A DNA stretch of 64,000 bases from Dryocola clanedunensis (GTDB taxonomy: Bacteria > Pseudomonadota > Gammaproteobacteria > Enterobacterales > Enterobacteriaceae). Positions 25,464 to 35,343 of the stretch are shown here, one piece after another; the stretch's first letter is position 1; the number at the start of each line of letters is the position of its first letter. The stretch lies in NCBI RefSeq assembly GCF_025215155.1, contig NZ_JALHAM010000111.1; one strand, 5' to 3'. The position numbers were made by a program, and so were the translations under genes. The notes under the pieces are model-generated. The model did no database searches. It saw only the letters and a program-made list of their open reading frames with translations, and was not told the DNA's origin.

Positions 25464-26474
25464 ATGTACTACCCCTTCGTTCGTAAAGCTCTATTCCAGC
25501 TCGATCCTGAGCGCGCTCATGAAATGACATTTCAGCAATTACGTCGAGTCACGGGTACCCCGCTCGAGTGGCTGGTGCGTCAAAACGTCCAGTCAAAACC
25601 TGTGACCTGCATGGGGCTGACTTTCAAGAACCCGCTTGGCTTAGCCGCAGGCCTGGACAAAAACGGTGAATGCATTGACGCCTTTGGTGTCATGGGCTTT
25701 GGCTCCATTGAGATCGGTACCGTGACACCTCGCCCGCAGCCGGGTAACGACAAACCGCGCATCTTCCGTCTGGTTGAGGCAGAAGGGCTTATCAACCGTA
25801 TGGGCTTTAATAATCTGGGTGTTGATAACCTGGTTGAGAACGTTAAAAAAGCGCATTTTGATGGTGTGCTTGGGATCAACATTGGTAAGAATAAAGACAC
25901 CCCGGTTGAACAGGGTAAAGATGATTATTTGATCTGTATGGATAAAATTTATCCGTACGCCGGCTATATTGCGATCAATATATCTTCCCCAAATACCCCG
26001 GGCTTACGTTCTCTGCAATACGGAGAAGCGTTAGACGATCTTCTTGGCGCGATCAAAATTAAGCAGCAGGCGCTCCAGGAACTGCACCATAAATATGTGC
26101 CGATCGCTGTTAAGATCGCGCCGGATCTTTCTGAGGAAGAATTGATCCAGGTAGCAGACAGTTTAGTTCGCCATAATATTGATGGGGTCATTGCGACCAA
26201 TACCACGTTAGATCGCAGCCTTGTCCAGGGCATGAAGCATTGCGATGAAATGGGGGGCCTGAGCGGCCGTCCGGTTCAGCTTAAAAGTACAGAAATTATT
26301 CGCCGTCTGTCGCAAGAATTAAATGGTCGCCTGCCTGTAATTGGTGTCGGCGGTATTGATTCGGTGATCGCTGCGCGAGAAAAAATGGCAGCAGGTGCAT
26401 CGCTAATTCAGATTTATTCTGGCTTCATATTTAAAGGCCCACCGTTGATTAAAGAAATTGTGAATCATCTTTAA
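25464..26474 (+). CDS. pyrD: PyrD, dihydroorotate dehydrogenase (quinone, class 2)
   Basis: PyrD oxidises dihydroorotate to orotate and passes electrons to quinone at the inner membrane, in pyrimidine synthesis. The 336 residues equal E. coli. The N-terminal amphipathic helices (MYYPFVRKALFQLDPERAHE) are the membrane-docking part. The FMN site has GLAAGLDKNGECIDAFG, and the catalytic serine is in NISSPNTPGL (S175 by E. coli numbering). The ATG at 25464 follows CCAGGAG. Confidence 0.97.
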   Translation: MYYPFVRKALFQLDPERAHEMTFQQLRRVTGTPLEWLVRQNVQSKPVTCMGLTFKNPLGLAAGLDKNGECIDAFGVMGFGSIEIGTVTPRPQPGNDKPRIFRLVEAEGLINRMGFNNLGVDNLVENVKKAHFDGVLGINIGKNKDTPVEQGKDDYLICMDKIYPYAGYIAINISSPNTPGLRSLQYGEALDDLLGAIKIKQQALQELHHKYVPIAVKIAPDLSEEELIQVADSLVRHNIDGVIATNTTLDRSLVQGMKHCDEMGGLSGRPVQLKSTEIIRRLSQELNGRLPVIGVGGIDSVIAAREKMAAGASLIQIYSGFIFKGPPLIKEIVNHL

Positions 26475-26486
26475 AACGATTTACAG

Positions 26487-26522
26487 ACAACCGGGGCTTT
26501 ATTTTCAGCCCTGGTTGTTTTA
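26487..26522 (+). terminator. Terminator of pyrD
   Basis: ACAACCGGGGCT pairs with AGCCCTGGTTGT with one mismatch, and TTTTA follows. It lies 13 bases after the stop. Confidence 0.85.
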
Positions 26523-26636
26523 TATTCCGTAGATGTTGCTTAATTATACATATTGGTCTTTTATTAATATGGCCTGATAATCAGGTAGCGATAACGATGT
26601 TTTAAGTTTGCGGAATAGACAAAAGGGTAAGTCATT

Positions 26637-27179
26637 ATGCGGATAAAACCGGACGATAATTGGCGTTGGTATTTCGATGAAGAGCACGATCGTATGATGC
26701 TCGATTTGGCCAATGGTATGATTTTCCGTTCTCGTTTTCCACGTAAAATGCTAACCCCGGATGCCTTTGAAACTTCAGGATTTTGTGTGGATGATGCGGC
26801 GCTGTTCTTCTCCTTTGATGAGAAGTGCCGTGAGCTTGAGGTCAGCAATGAGCAGCGTGCCGAACTGGTGTTAAACGCGCTGGTGGCGATTCGCTATCTT
26901 AAACCGCAAATGCCTAAAAGCTGGCACTTTATCTCCCACGGTGAATGCTGGCAACCGGCGCCAGGTGATGCCGCCTGTGTCTGGGTAAGTGAAGATATGC
27001 AGCAGGTTAATCTGTTGGTTGTTGAAACAGGTGACAACGCGGCACTTTGTTTACTGGCCCAGCCCGGCCTGCAGCTTGCGGGCCGCACCATGCAGCTTGG
27101 CGATGCTATTAAAGTGATGAACGACAGGCTAAGACCCCTGCCTGTTGGCAATAGCCTTAGCCTTGATCAAGCCGTTTAA
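26637..27179 (+). CDS. zapC: ZapC, FtsZ-ring-associated cell division protein
   Basis: ZapC binds and bundles FtsZ filaments at the early divisome in the cytoplasm. The 180 residues and the N-terminus MRIKPDDNWRWYFDEEHDRM match E. coli ZapC (YcbW) closely. The segment LNALVAIRYLKPQMPKSWHF is nearly identical. The gene has its own promoter region after the pyrD terminator and converges on ycbX with a four-base overlap of stops. Confidence 0.94.
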   Translation: MRIKPDDNWRWYFDEEHDRMMLDLANGMIFRSRFPRKMLTPDAFETSGFCVDDAALFFSFDEKCRELEVSNEQRAELVLNALVAIRYLKPQMPKSWHFISHGECWQPAPGDAACVWVSEDMQQVNLLVVETGDNAALCLLAQPGLQLAGRTMQLGDAIKVMNDRLRPLPVGNSLSLDQAV

Positions 27180-28288
27180 ACCTTTTCCAGCTTCAAATCT
27201 CCCGCCGGAACGCAGCTGCAGCACAGAATAGTACCGTCGTCCCTCACGGCGTTTTTCTTCAGTGCTTTGACTTCCCCTTTAAGCAGTCGGATCCGACAGC
27301 TACCGCAAATTCCGGCCCGGCAGGAATAGGGGACACGAATACCCTGTTGTTCAAGCTGTTCAAGCAATAGTTGCTGGTTATCCCCGCGGAACTCATCACC
27401 CTGCCAGCTAATCGAAACCAGACTTTCCTGCTGTTCAAGTTGCTCCTGCTCTTCATCAGCAGCGCCCGGGCCGTAAACTTTGGCCGGTTTGCTCGCCAGC
27501 ACCTCTACCTCATCACCAACACGAATAATACCGCTGCTCCGGGCGATAAGATTCTGTCCGAAATCTACGGCGCCGTTGTCCTGGGCCGTGCGGAAGCCTT
27601 GCAAGGTTTTCAGCGGCTCGCCGCCGGGGTGCTTACGTCCTCGCTCCGGACTGACGGTGGTAAAAATACAGCGGCTGCAGGGTTTCGCCACGTCAAAGGT
27701 CACGCCGCCAATACGCACGACCTGCCAGCTATCTTCAGCCCAGGCTTCGGCACCCGTTACGACCAGATTGGGGCGGAACTGAATCATTTTGACGCTGGCA
27801 GGGCAGCGATTTTGCAAGTCACGCAGCGACGCTTCATTGGTGAGCAGGAAAGGAAAGCCGTCGGCAAAGGAGAGCGGGACTTCTTCGAAACGCTTAACAC
27901 GGCGCGTTGGCTGTTCGCCCACCCAACGTAGCTGCACCTGGCGTGAGAAAAAGCCGCTGAGCCAGCTGTTAATTTCGTCCGGGGCGATGAGCGCAGTAAA
28001 ATGATTTCCCCAGACTTCCGTTGCGGCAGGCGTTGGCTCGAAATCTGCGAAGCGTACCGCCGCCGAGCTGCCGTCGGGTGCACTCAAATATAGGCCATCG
28101 TGCTGAATTGCCAGGGTAAAAAGCACCATTTGCGGATACTGGCGCGCGGTAATAAAGGTGCCGTCCGGTTCGGTGATCATAAATATGCGATCAAATGCCA
28201 GGCCGCTGGTGGCCAGCTTCGCGTGGGACAAAGCCAGCCCGCGCATGGATTTAACCGGGTGAATATAGAGTTGGGATAAGCTGATCAC
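27176..28288 (-). CDS. ycbX: YcbX, MOSC-domain protein with plant-type 2Fe-2S ferredoxin tail
   Basis: In E. coli YcbX takes part in molybdenum-cofactor-dependent detoxification of N-hydroxylated bases such as 6-N-hydroxylaminopurine. The N-terminal beta-barrel and MOSC domain (about 1-265) contain the conserved cysteine motif KPCSRCIFTTV. The C-terminal ferredoxin domain has CRAGICGSC and a last Cys in ILCCSC. I use GTG at 28288 (MISLSQLYIHPVKSMRG), which gives 370 residues (E. coli 369) and has GGAGG just upstream. The ATG at 28300 would add four residues and is the main alternative. Confidence 0.9.
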   Translation of the reverse strand: MISLSQLYIHPVKSMRGLALSHAKLATSGLAFDRIFMITEPDGTFITARQYPQMVLFTLAIQHDGLYLSAPDGSSAAVRFADFEPTPAATEVWGNHFTALIAPDEINSWLSGFFSRQVQLRWVGEQPTRRVKRFEEVPLSFADGFPFLLTNEASLRDLQNRCPASVKMIQFRPNLVVTGAEAWAEDSWQVVRIGGVTFDVAKPCSRCIFTTVSPERGRKHPGGEPLKTLQGFRTAQDNGAVDFGQNLIARSSGIIRVGDEVEVLASKPAKVYGPGAADEEQEQLEQQESLVSISWQGDEFRGDNQQLLLEQLEQQGIRVPYSCRAGICGSCRIRLLKGEVKALKKNAVRDDGTILCCSCVPAGDLKLEKV

Positions 28289-28397
28289 GAAAGCCTCCAT
28301 GCGGGAATATACAATAATGAATGGCAACTTTATGACATGCGGTGTGGATTAGCTATAATGCGCCACTATTTTCTTTTTCTGACCAATAAGTGACGAT

Positions 28398-30515
28398 ATG
28401 AATTCTCTGTTTGCCAGTACGGCGCGTGGGCTCGAAGAGCTGTTAAAAACTGAACTGGAAGGCCTCGGCGCGCAAGGCTGCCAGGTGGTTCAGGGCGGCG
28501 TACATTACCAGGGGGACGATCGTCTGGTCTACCAAAGCCTGATGTGGAGCCGTCTGGCATCCCGCATCCTGCTGCCGCTGAGTGAGTGTAAGGTCTACAG
28601 CGACCTGGATTTATATCTTGGCGTACAGGTTATCGACTGGCCGGCTATTTTTGGCCCGAATGCGACCTTTGCCGTCCACTTCAGCGGGCTGAATGAAACC
28701 ATTCGTAACAGCCAGTACGGCGCGCTGAAGGTAAAAGATGCGATTGTTGACTCCTTTACCCGCAAAAATCTGCCTCGTCCTGATGTCGATCGCGAACAGC
28801 CAGATCTGCGTATCAATGTCTGGTTGAACAAAGATACCGCCAGCATTGCGCTGGATTTAAGCGGTGAAGGCTTGCACCAGCGTGGCTACCGTGACAGCAC
28901 CGGTGCGGCACCAATTAAAGAAACGCTGGCTTCAGCTATTGTCATGCGCTCAGGCTGGGTGCAGGGCACGCCGCTGCTGGATCCCATGTGCGGCTCAGGT
29001 ACGCTGCTGATTGAAGCTGCCATGATTGCTACCGACCGCGCGCCTGGCCTGCACCGTAAACACTGGGGCTTCCTGGGGTGGGCAAAACACAACGTAGAGC
29101 TCTGGAAAGAAGTGACCACCGAAGCACAGGTGCGCGCTCGTAAAGGCCTGGGCGAATACACCTCACGTTTCTTCGGATCCGATAACGACTCTCGGGTCAT
29201 TGAGCGCGCGCGCGCCAATACCCGCCGTGCGGGCCTGGCCGATCTGATCAGCTACGAAGTTAAAGATGTTGCGAAACTGACTAATCCGCTGCCGGAAGGC
29301 CCTGTGGGTACGGTTGTCAGCAACCCTCCTTACGGCGAGCGTCTGGACAGCGAACCTGCCCTGATTGCACTGCACAGCCTGCTGGGGCGCAACATGAAAG
29401 CGCACTTTGGCGGCTGGAATCTCTCTTTGTTCAGCGCCTCACCAGAGCTGCTGAGCTGCCTGCAGCTGCGCGCCGACCGTCAGTTCAAAGCCAAAAACGG
29501 CCCGCTGGACTGCGTGCAGAAAAATTATCAGCTGGCCGAGAACACCTCCGGGGCGGTAAGCGGCGGGCTGGCAGAGGATTATGCCAACCGTCTGCGCAAG
29601 AATATTAAGAAGCTGGATAAGTGGGCGCGCCAGGAAGGCATAGAATGCTATCGCGTTTATGATGCAGATTTGCCAGACTACAACGTCGCCGTCGATCGTT
29701 ACGGTGAGTGGGTTGTGGTGCAGGAGTACGCCCCGCCGAAAACCGTCGATGCCAATAAAGCGCGTCAGCGTCTGTTTGATGTCATCGCCGCTACGCTATC
29801 CGTGCTGTCGCTGCCATCTAACCGTCTGATCCTGAAAACGCGCGAACGCCAGAAAGGCAAAAGCCAGTATCAGAAAATGGATGAGAAGGGCGACTTCATG
29901 GAAGTCGGCGAATATAACGCGCGTCTTTGGGTGAATCTCACGGATTACCTGGATACCGGTCTGTTCCTCGACCACCGTATTGCGCGCCATATGCTCGGCA
30001 AAATGAGCAAAGGTAAAGACTTCCTGAACCTGTTTGCTTATACCGGTAGCGCCACGGTTCATGCAGGTCTGGGCGGAGCAAAAACAACGACCACGGTCGA
30101 TATGTCACGGACCTATCTGGAGTGGGCTGAGCGCAACCTGCGCCTGAACGGGCTGACCGGTCGCGATCATCGCCTGATTCAGGCTGATTGCCTGGGGTGG
30201 CTTGCTGAAACCGACGAACAGTTTGACCTGATCTTTATCGATCCGCCGACGTTCTCAAACTCGAAACGTATGGAAGAGTCGTTTGACGTGCAGCGCGATC
30301 ACATTGATCTGATGACGGATCTGAAGCGTCTGCTGCGCCGCGGCGGCACTATCATGTTCTCCAACAACAAACGTGGCTTCAAAATGGACTTTGACGGGCT
30401 TGCAAAACTGGGACTGGCAGCACAAGAAATTACACAGAAAACCCTGTCGCAAGACTTCGCCCGTAATCGCCAGATTCATAACTGCTGGCTTGTTACTCAT
30501 CAAGCCAAGGATTAA
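28398..30515 (+). CDS. rlmL: RlmKL, bifunctional 23S rRNA methyltransferase
   Basis: The N-terminal half (RlmL) makes m2G2445 and the C-terminal half (RlmK) makes m7G2069 in 23S rRNA. The 705 residues (E. coli 702) show a THUMP domain near 45-155. The RlmL core follows, with DPMCGSGTLLIEAA and the N2-guanine motif SNPPYGERL. The RlmK core has NLFAYTGSATVHAGLGGA and DPPTFSNS. uup starts five bases after the stop, so rlmL heads the rlmL-uup-pqiABC operon. Confidence 0.96.
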   Translation: MNSLFASTARGLEELLKTELEGLGAQGCQVVQGGVHYQGDDRLVYQSLMWSRLASRILLPLSECKVYSDLDLYLGVQVIDWPAIFGPNATFAVHFSGLNETIRNSQYGALKVKDAIVDSFTRKNLPRPDVDREQPDLRINVWLNKDTASIALDLSGEGLHQRGYRDSTGAAPIKETLASAIVMRSGWVQGTPLLDPMCGSGTLLIEAAMIATDRAPGLHRKHWGFLGWAKHNVELWKEVTTEAQVRARKGLGEYTSRFFGSDNDSRVIERARANTRRAGLADLISYEVKDVAKLTNPLPEGPVGTVVSNPPYGERLDSEPALIALHSLLGRNMKAHFGGWNLSLFSASPELLSCLQLRADRQFKAKNGPLDCVQKNYQLAENTSGAVSGGLAEDYANRLRKNIKKLDKWARQEGIECYRVYDADLPDYNVAVDRYGEWVVVQEYAPPKTVDANKARQRLFDVIAATLSVLSLPSNRLILKTRERQKGKSQYQKMDEKGDFMEVGEYNARLWVNLTDYLDTGLFLDHRIARHMLGKMSKGKDFLNLFAYTGSATVHAGLGGAKTTTTVDMSRTYLEWAERNLRLNGLTGRDHRLIQADCLGWLAETDEQFDLIFIDPPTFSNSKRMEESFDVQRDHIDLMTDLKRLLRRGGTIMFSNNKRGFKMDFDGLAKLGLAAQEITQKTLSQDFARNRQIHNCWLVTHQAKD

Positions 30516-30520
30516 TTTTA

Positions 30521-32428
30521 ATGTCACTAATTAGTATGCACGGTGCCTGGCTGTCGTTTAGCGACGCGCCGCTGTTAGATAACACTGAACTGCACATCGA
30601 AGAAAATGAACGCGTATGTCTGGTTGGCCGTAACGGCGCCGGCAAGTCAACGCTGATGAAGATCCTCAATCGCGAAGTCCCGCTGGATGATGGCCGCATG
30701 GTCTACGAACAGGATCTGATCGTTGCGCGCCTGCAACAGGATCCGCCGCGTAACGTTGCGGGCACCGTTTACGACTTCGTTGCTGAAGGGGTTGAGGAGC
30801 AGGCTGAATATCTGAAGGCCTATCACGACATCTCGCACAAGGTCATGACTGACCCAAGCGACAAGAACCTTAACGAAATGGCGCGCATTCAGGAGATTCT
30901 GGATCACCAGAACCTCTGGCAGCTGGACAGCCGTATTAACGAAGTGCTCGAACAGCTGGGTCTGGATGCAGACACTGAGCTGTCGGCGCTTTCCGGCGGC
31001 TGGCTGCGTAAAGCCGCGCTGGGCCGTGCGCTGGTAAGCTCGCCTCGTGTTCTGCTTCTTGATGAGCCAACGAACCACCTGGACATTGAAACCATCGACT
31101 GGCTCGAAGGCTTCTTAAAAGAGTTCCAGGGCAGCATTATCTTCATCTCTCACGACCGTTCCTTTATCCGCAATATGGCAACGCGTATTGTCGACCTGGA
31201 CCGCGGCAAGCTCGTTTCCTATCCTGGCGACTACGACCAGTACCTGTTGGCGAAGGAGGAAGCGCTGCGCGTGGAAGATCTGCAAAACGCAGAATTCGAC
31301 CGCAAGCTCGCCCAGGAAGAAGTGTGGATCCGTCAGGGGATCAAGGCACGTCGTACGCGTAACGAAGGGCGTGTTCGTGCCCTGAAAGCGATGCGTCGTG
31401 AACGCGGCGAGCGCCGTGAAGTGATGGGCAGTGCCAAAATGCAGGTTGAAGAAGCGGCCCGTTCAGGCAAGATCGTCTTTGAAATGGAAGACGTCTGCTA
31501 CCAGATCGCCAACAAGGTGCTGGTTAAAGATTTTTCTGCTCAGGTGCAGCGCAGCGATAAAATCGCGCTGGTCGGCCCGAACGGCTGCGGTAAAACCACG
31601 TTGCTGAAACTGATGCTCAGCCAGCTGGCGGCCGACAGCGGGCGTGTCCATTGCGGTACGAAGCTGGAAGTTGCTTACTTTGATCAGCACCGTGCAGAAC
31701 TCGATCCAGACCGTACGGTGATGGATAACCTGGCGGAAGGTAAACAGGAAGTGATGGTTAACGGCAAGCCGCGCCACGTCCTGGGTTATCTGCAGGACTT
31801 CCTGTTCCATCCAAAACGCGCCATGACACCGGTACGAGCCTTGTCCGGTGGTGAGCGTAACCGTTTGTTATTAGCAAGATTATTCCTGAAGCCCAGTAAT
31901 CTTCTGATCCTCGATGAACCGACAAACGACCTGGATGTCGAAACGCTCGAACTGCTTGAGGAGCTTATCGACGGCTATCAGGGCACCGTTATGCTGGTGA
32001 GCCACGACCGTCAGTTTGTTGATAATACCGTCACCGAATGCTGGATCTTCGAAGGCGAAGGGCATGTTGGTCGTTACGTCGGTGGCTATCATGACGCGAA
32101 AGGCCAGCAGGGCTCAGCCCGTTCTTTGCGTGAGCCCGCGCAGGATAAGCAACAAAAGAGCGAGCCTGCAAAGGCCGAAGCTGTAAAACGCGGCAATAGC
32201 AAACTAAGCTATAACCTGCAGCGCGAACTGGAGCAGTTACCTCAACGCCTTGAACAACTTGAGGCGGAACTGGGTGAGCTGCAGGCGAAAGTGGGCGATG
32301 CGGAGTTCTTTAATCAACCGCATGACACAACGCAAAAAGTATTGAGCGAACTGGCTACGGCAGAGAAAGCACTGGAAGATGCTTTTGAACGCTGGGAGCA
32401 CCTCGAGTCTCTGAAAAACGGCGCGTAA
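30521..32428 (+). CDS. uup: Uup, ABC-F family ATPase
   Basis: This soluble ABC-F protein acts on ribosomes and branched DNA intermediates. Loss of it raises precise transposon excision in E. coli. It has 635 residues (E. coli 635). Two ATPase domains carry Walker A GRNGAGKST and GPNGCGKTT, signatures LSGGWLRKAALG and LSGGERNRLLLA, and Walker B motifs LLLDEPTNHLD and LILDEPTNDLD. The C-terminal coiled-coil DNA-binding domain is visible from about residue 560 (LEQLPQRLEQLEAELGELQA). Confidence 0.96.
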   Translation: MSLISMHGAWLSFSDAPLLDNTELHIEENERVCLVGRNGAGKSTLMKILNREVPLDDGRMVYEQDLIVARLQQDPPRNVAGTVYDFVAEGVEEQAEYLKAYHDISHKVMTDPSDKNLNEMARIQEILDHQNLWQLDSRINEVLEQLGLDADTELSALSGGWLRKAALGRALVSSPRVLLLDEPTNHLDIETIDWLEGFLKEFQGSIIFISHDRSFIRNMATRIVDLDRGKLVSYPGDYDQYLLAKEEALRVEDLQNAEFDRKLAQEEVWIRQGIKARRTRNEGRVRALKAMRRERGERREVMGSAKMQVEEAARSGKIVFEMEDVCYQIANKVLVKDFSAQVQRSDKIALVGPNGCGKTTLLKLMLSQLAADSGRVHCGTKLEVAYFDQHRAELDPDRTVMDNLAEGKQEVMVNGKPRHVLGYLQDFLFHPKRAMTPVRALSGGERNRLLLARLFLKPSNLLILDEPTNDLDVETLELLEELIDGYQGTVMLVSHDRQFVDNTVTECWIFEGEGHVGRYVGGYHDAKGQQGSARSLREPAQDKQQKSEPAKAEAVKRGNSKLSYNLQRELEQLPQRLEQLEAELGELQAKVGDAEFFNQPHDTTQKVLSELATAEKALEDAFERWEHLESLKNGA

Positions 32429-32444
32429 ATAAAGGAGACCCAAT

Positions 32445-33713
32445 ATGTGTGCCACGCATCATCCGAGTTCGCACATATTGTGTCCACAATGTGATTTACT
32501 GGTAGCACTGCCAGTATTGCAGGACGGCCATAAGGCCGCCTGCCCACGTTGTGGCACAACGCTTGTCACCCAATGGGAATCTCCGCGTCAGCGGCCTACC
32601 GCTTATGCCATCGTCGCGCTCTTTATGCTGCTGCTGGCTAATCTCTTCCCGTTTATCAACATGAAAGTCGCCGGTATTACCAGTGAAGTTACGCTGCTGG
32701 AAATCCCCGGTGTGATGTTCTCTGAGGATTATTCAAGCCTCGGCGTCTTCTTTATGCTGTTCGTTCAGGCCGTACCTGCGCTCTGCCTGATCTCTGTTCT
32801 GGTGCTGGTTAATCAGGTTAATTTGCCGGACAAACTTAAGCGCACCCTGGCAAGATTGCTCTTCCAGTTGAAATCCTGGGGCATGGCGGAGATCTTCCTG
32901 GCCGGCGTACTGGTCAGCTTCGTTAAGCTGATGGCCTATGGCGATATCGGCGTGGGCAGCAGCTTTCTTCCCTGGTGTCTGTTCTGCCTTCTGCAGCTGC
33001 GGGCATTTCAGTGCGTCGACAGACGCTGGCTATGGGACGATATTGCCCCCATGCCGGTCATTGACCAACCGCTGAAAGTGGGCGTGCCGGGAATCAATCA
33101 GGGCCTGCGCTCCTGTCCTTGCTGCACCGCTATTGTGCCCGCGGACCAGCTGGTTTGCCCCCGCTGCGAAAGCAAAGGGTATATCAGAAAGCGGCATAGC
33201 CTGCAGTGGACCGTCGCATTACTGCTTACCTCTATCATGCTTTACCTGCCGGCAAATCTGTTGCCTATCATGGTGACTGAGCTGCTCGGAAGTAAGTATC
33301 CCTCGACGATTCTGGCCGGCGTCATTCTGCTGTGGAATGAGGGTTCGTTCCCGGTGGCGATGGTTATTTTCATCGCCAGTATTATGGTGCCAACCCTGAA
33401 AATGCTGGCTATTGCCTGGCTGTGCTGGGATGCCAAAGGCCATGGCGATCGCGACAGCGAGCGGATGCATTTGATTTATGAAGTTGTGGAATTTGTTGGC
33501 CGCTGGTCGATGATCGATGTTTTTGTCATTGCCGTTCTTTCTGCCCTTGTACGAATGGGCGCACTGATGAATATCTATCCGGCGATCGGCGCCATTATGT
33601 TTGCATTTGTAGTTATTTTGACAATGTTTGCTGCGATGACCTTTGACCCTCGCTTGTCCTGGGATCGCGCATCAGATTCAACCCATGAGGAGTCGTCTGA
33701 GCATGGAAAATAA
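32445..33713 (+). CDS. pqiA: PqiA, inner-membrane component of the PqiABC lipid-transport system
   Basis: PqiA is the multi-span inner-membrane partner of the MCE protein PqiB, in intermembrane lipid traffic. The gene is paraquat-inducible in E. coli. It has 422 residues (E. coli 417) and two PqiA domains. Each begins with a zinc-ribbon-like pair, CPQCDLL with CPRCGTT near the start and CPCC with CPRC near residue 225. Each is followed by four hydrophobic segments. It starts 16 bases after uup and overlaps pqiB by 11 bases. Confidence 0.95.
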   Translation: MCATHHPSSHILCPQCDLLVALPVLQDGHKAACPRCGTTLVTQWESPRQRPTAYAIVALFMLLLANLFPFINMKVAGITSEVTLLEIPGVMFSEDYSSLGVFFMLFVQAVPALCLISVLVLVNQVNLPDKLKRTLARLLFQLKSWGMAEIFLAGVLVSFVKLMAYGDIGVGSSFLPWCLFCLLQLRAFQCVDRRWLWDDIAPMPVIDQPLKVGVPGINQGLRSCPCCTAIVPADQLVCPRCESKGYIRKRHSLQWTVALLLTSIMLYLPANLLPIMVTELLGSKYPSTILAGVILLWNEGSFPVAMVIFIASIMVPTLKMLAIAWLCWDAKGHGDRDSERMHLIYEVVEFVGRWSMIDVFVIAVLSALVRMGALMNIYPAIGAIMFAFVVILTMFAAMTFDPRLSWDRASDSTHEESSEHGK

Positions 33714-35343
33714 AAGCGGGGAAGCGAAGGTTCACAAGGTGAAAAACTGGTCACCAGTGTGGATATTTCCCATAGTGACTGCGCTGATTGGCGCATGGAT
33801 TCTGTTTTATCACTACAGCCACCAGGGCCCGGAGGTCACTCTGGTGACTACCAGCGCAGAGGGCATTGAGGCGGGTAAAACCACCATCAAAAGCCGTAGC
33901 GTGGATGTCGGGGTGGTGGAAAGCGCCGTGCTTTCTGACGATTTGCTGCACGTTCAGATCACCGCACGTCTCAATTCGGGGATGGAGAAATTATTGCATA
34001 AAGACTCCGTCTTTTGGGTCGTCAAGCCGCAGGTCGGCCGTGGCGGTGTTTCCGGTCTGAGTACGCTTCTTTCTGGTGCTTATATTGAGCTTCAACCAGG
34101 GACGAAGGGGCCGCAGCCTGCTCAGTATGACTTACTTGATTCACCGCCTCTGGCCTCGCCTGATGCAAAAGGGATCCGAGTCATTCTCGACAGTAATAAA
34201 GCAGGCCAGCTTTCTCCTGGCGATCCCGTTCTGTTCCGCGGATATCGCGTCGGTTCCGTTGAAACCAGCACTTTCGATCCGACAAAGCGTAGCATGCGTT
34301 ATCAGCTGTTTATCAGTGCGCCAAACGATCGTCTGGTCACCAATAATGTCCGCTTCTGGAAAGACAGTGGGGTGGCGGTTGATCTCTCCTCGCAGGGCAT
34401 GCGCGTAGAGATGGGTTCTCTGACTACGCTGTTCAGCGGTGGGGTAAGCTTCGATGTACCTGAGAGCCTTGAGACAGGTGAGCCGGTACAAACGGGAAGC
34501 GAATTCAAGCTCTTTGACGATCAGAAAAGTATTCAGGATTCGCTCTATACCGAGCATATCGACTACATGATGTTCTTCAAAGACTCTGTTCGTGGTCTGC
34601 AGGTCGGAGCACCAGTTGAGTTCCGGGGTATTCGTCTGGGTACGGTCGCACGAGTCCCGTTCTTCACCTCAGGTATGCGTCAGAAACTTAACGATGATTT
34701 CCGTATTCCGATTCTGATTCGTATCGAGCCTGAACGCTTACAGAGAATTGTTGGTTCCGAAACCGATGTTGAAGAAAGTCTGGCAAGCCTGCTGAAACGT
34801 GGATTACGAGGTTCGTTGAAAACGGGCAACCTGATTACAGGCGCGCTGTATGTTGACCTTGATTTCTATCCTAAGGCCGATCCGATTAAAGACATGAAGA
34901 GCTTTAGCGGATATCCGATCATTCCTACCATGAGCGGTGGTCTTGCGCAGATCCAACAGAGCCTGTTGCAAACACTGGATAAAATCAACAATCTGCCGCT
35001 GAATCCGATGATTGAGCAGTCAACTAAATCGCTTGCTGAAACACAGCGGACGATGCAGCGTCTGCAGGTGACCATCGACAGCATGAACAAGCTGATGTCC
35101 AACAAGGCTACGCAATCCTTGCCGGAAAACATGCAGGCGACGCTCCGCGAGCTGAACCGCAGCATGCAAGGCTTCCAGCCAGGTTCTGCCGCCTACAATA
35201 AGATGGTAGGGGATATGCAACGCCTTGATCAGGTGCTGCGTGAGCTACAGCCGGTTCTGCGAACACTGAACGATAAGAGCAATTCGCTGATCTTTGAAGC
35301 GAAGGATAAAAAGGACCCCCAGCCGAAGAGGGCTAAAGAATGA
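33703..35343 (+). CDS. pqiB: PqiB, MCE-domain intermembrane tunnel protein
   Basis: PqiB is a hexameric MCE protein. Three stacked MCE rings and a long C-terminal helical needle bridge the periplasm. I start at ATG 33703 (MENKSGEAKVHKVKNWSP), which gives 546 residues as in E. coli. The frame to 33643 is pqiA in another phase. One transmembrane helix lies at about 18-38 (SPVWIFPIVTALIGAWILF). MCE repeats lie around 45-150, 160-270 and 290-405, and the alpha-helical tail follows (LAQIQQSLLQTLDKINN). Its stop overlaps the pqiC start (ATGA). Confidence 0.95.
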   Translation: MENKSGEAKVHKVKNWSPVWIFPIVTALIGAWILFYHYSHQGPEVTLVTTSAEGIEAGKTTIKSRSVDVGVVESAVLSDDLLHVQITARLNSGMEKLLHKDSVFWVVKPQVGRGGVSGLSTLLSGAYIELQPGTKGPQPAQYDLLDSPPLASPDAKGIRVILDSNKAGQLSPGDPVLFRGYRVGSVETSTFDPTKRSMRYQLFISAPNDRLVTNNVRFWKDSGVAVDLSSQGMRVEMGSLTTLFSGGVSFDVPESLETGEPVQTGSEFKLFDDQKSIQDSLYTEHIDYMMFFKDSVRGLQVGAPVEFRGIRLGTVARVPFFTSGMRQKLNDDFRIPILIRIEPERLQRIVGSETDVEESLASLLKRGLRGSLKTGNLITGALYVDLDFYPKADPIKDMKSFSGYPIIPTMSGGLAQIQQSLLQTLDKINNLPLNPMIEQSTKSLAETQRTMQRLQVTIDSMNKLMSNKATQSLPENMQATLRELNRSMQGFQPGSAAYNKMVGDMQRLDQVLRELQPVLRTLNDKSNSLIFEAKDKKDPQPKRAKE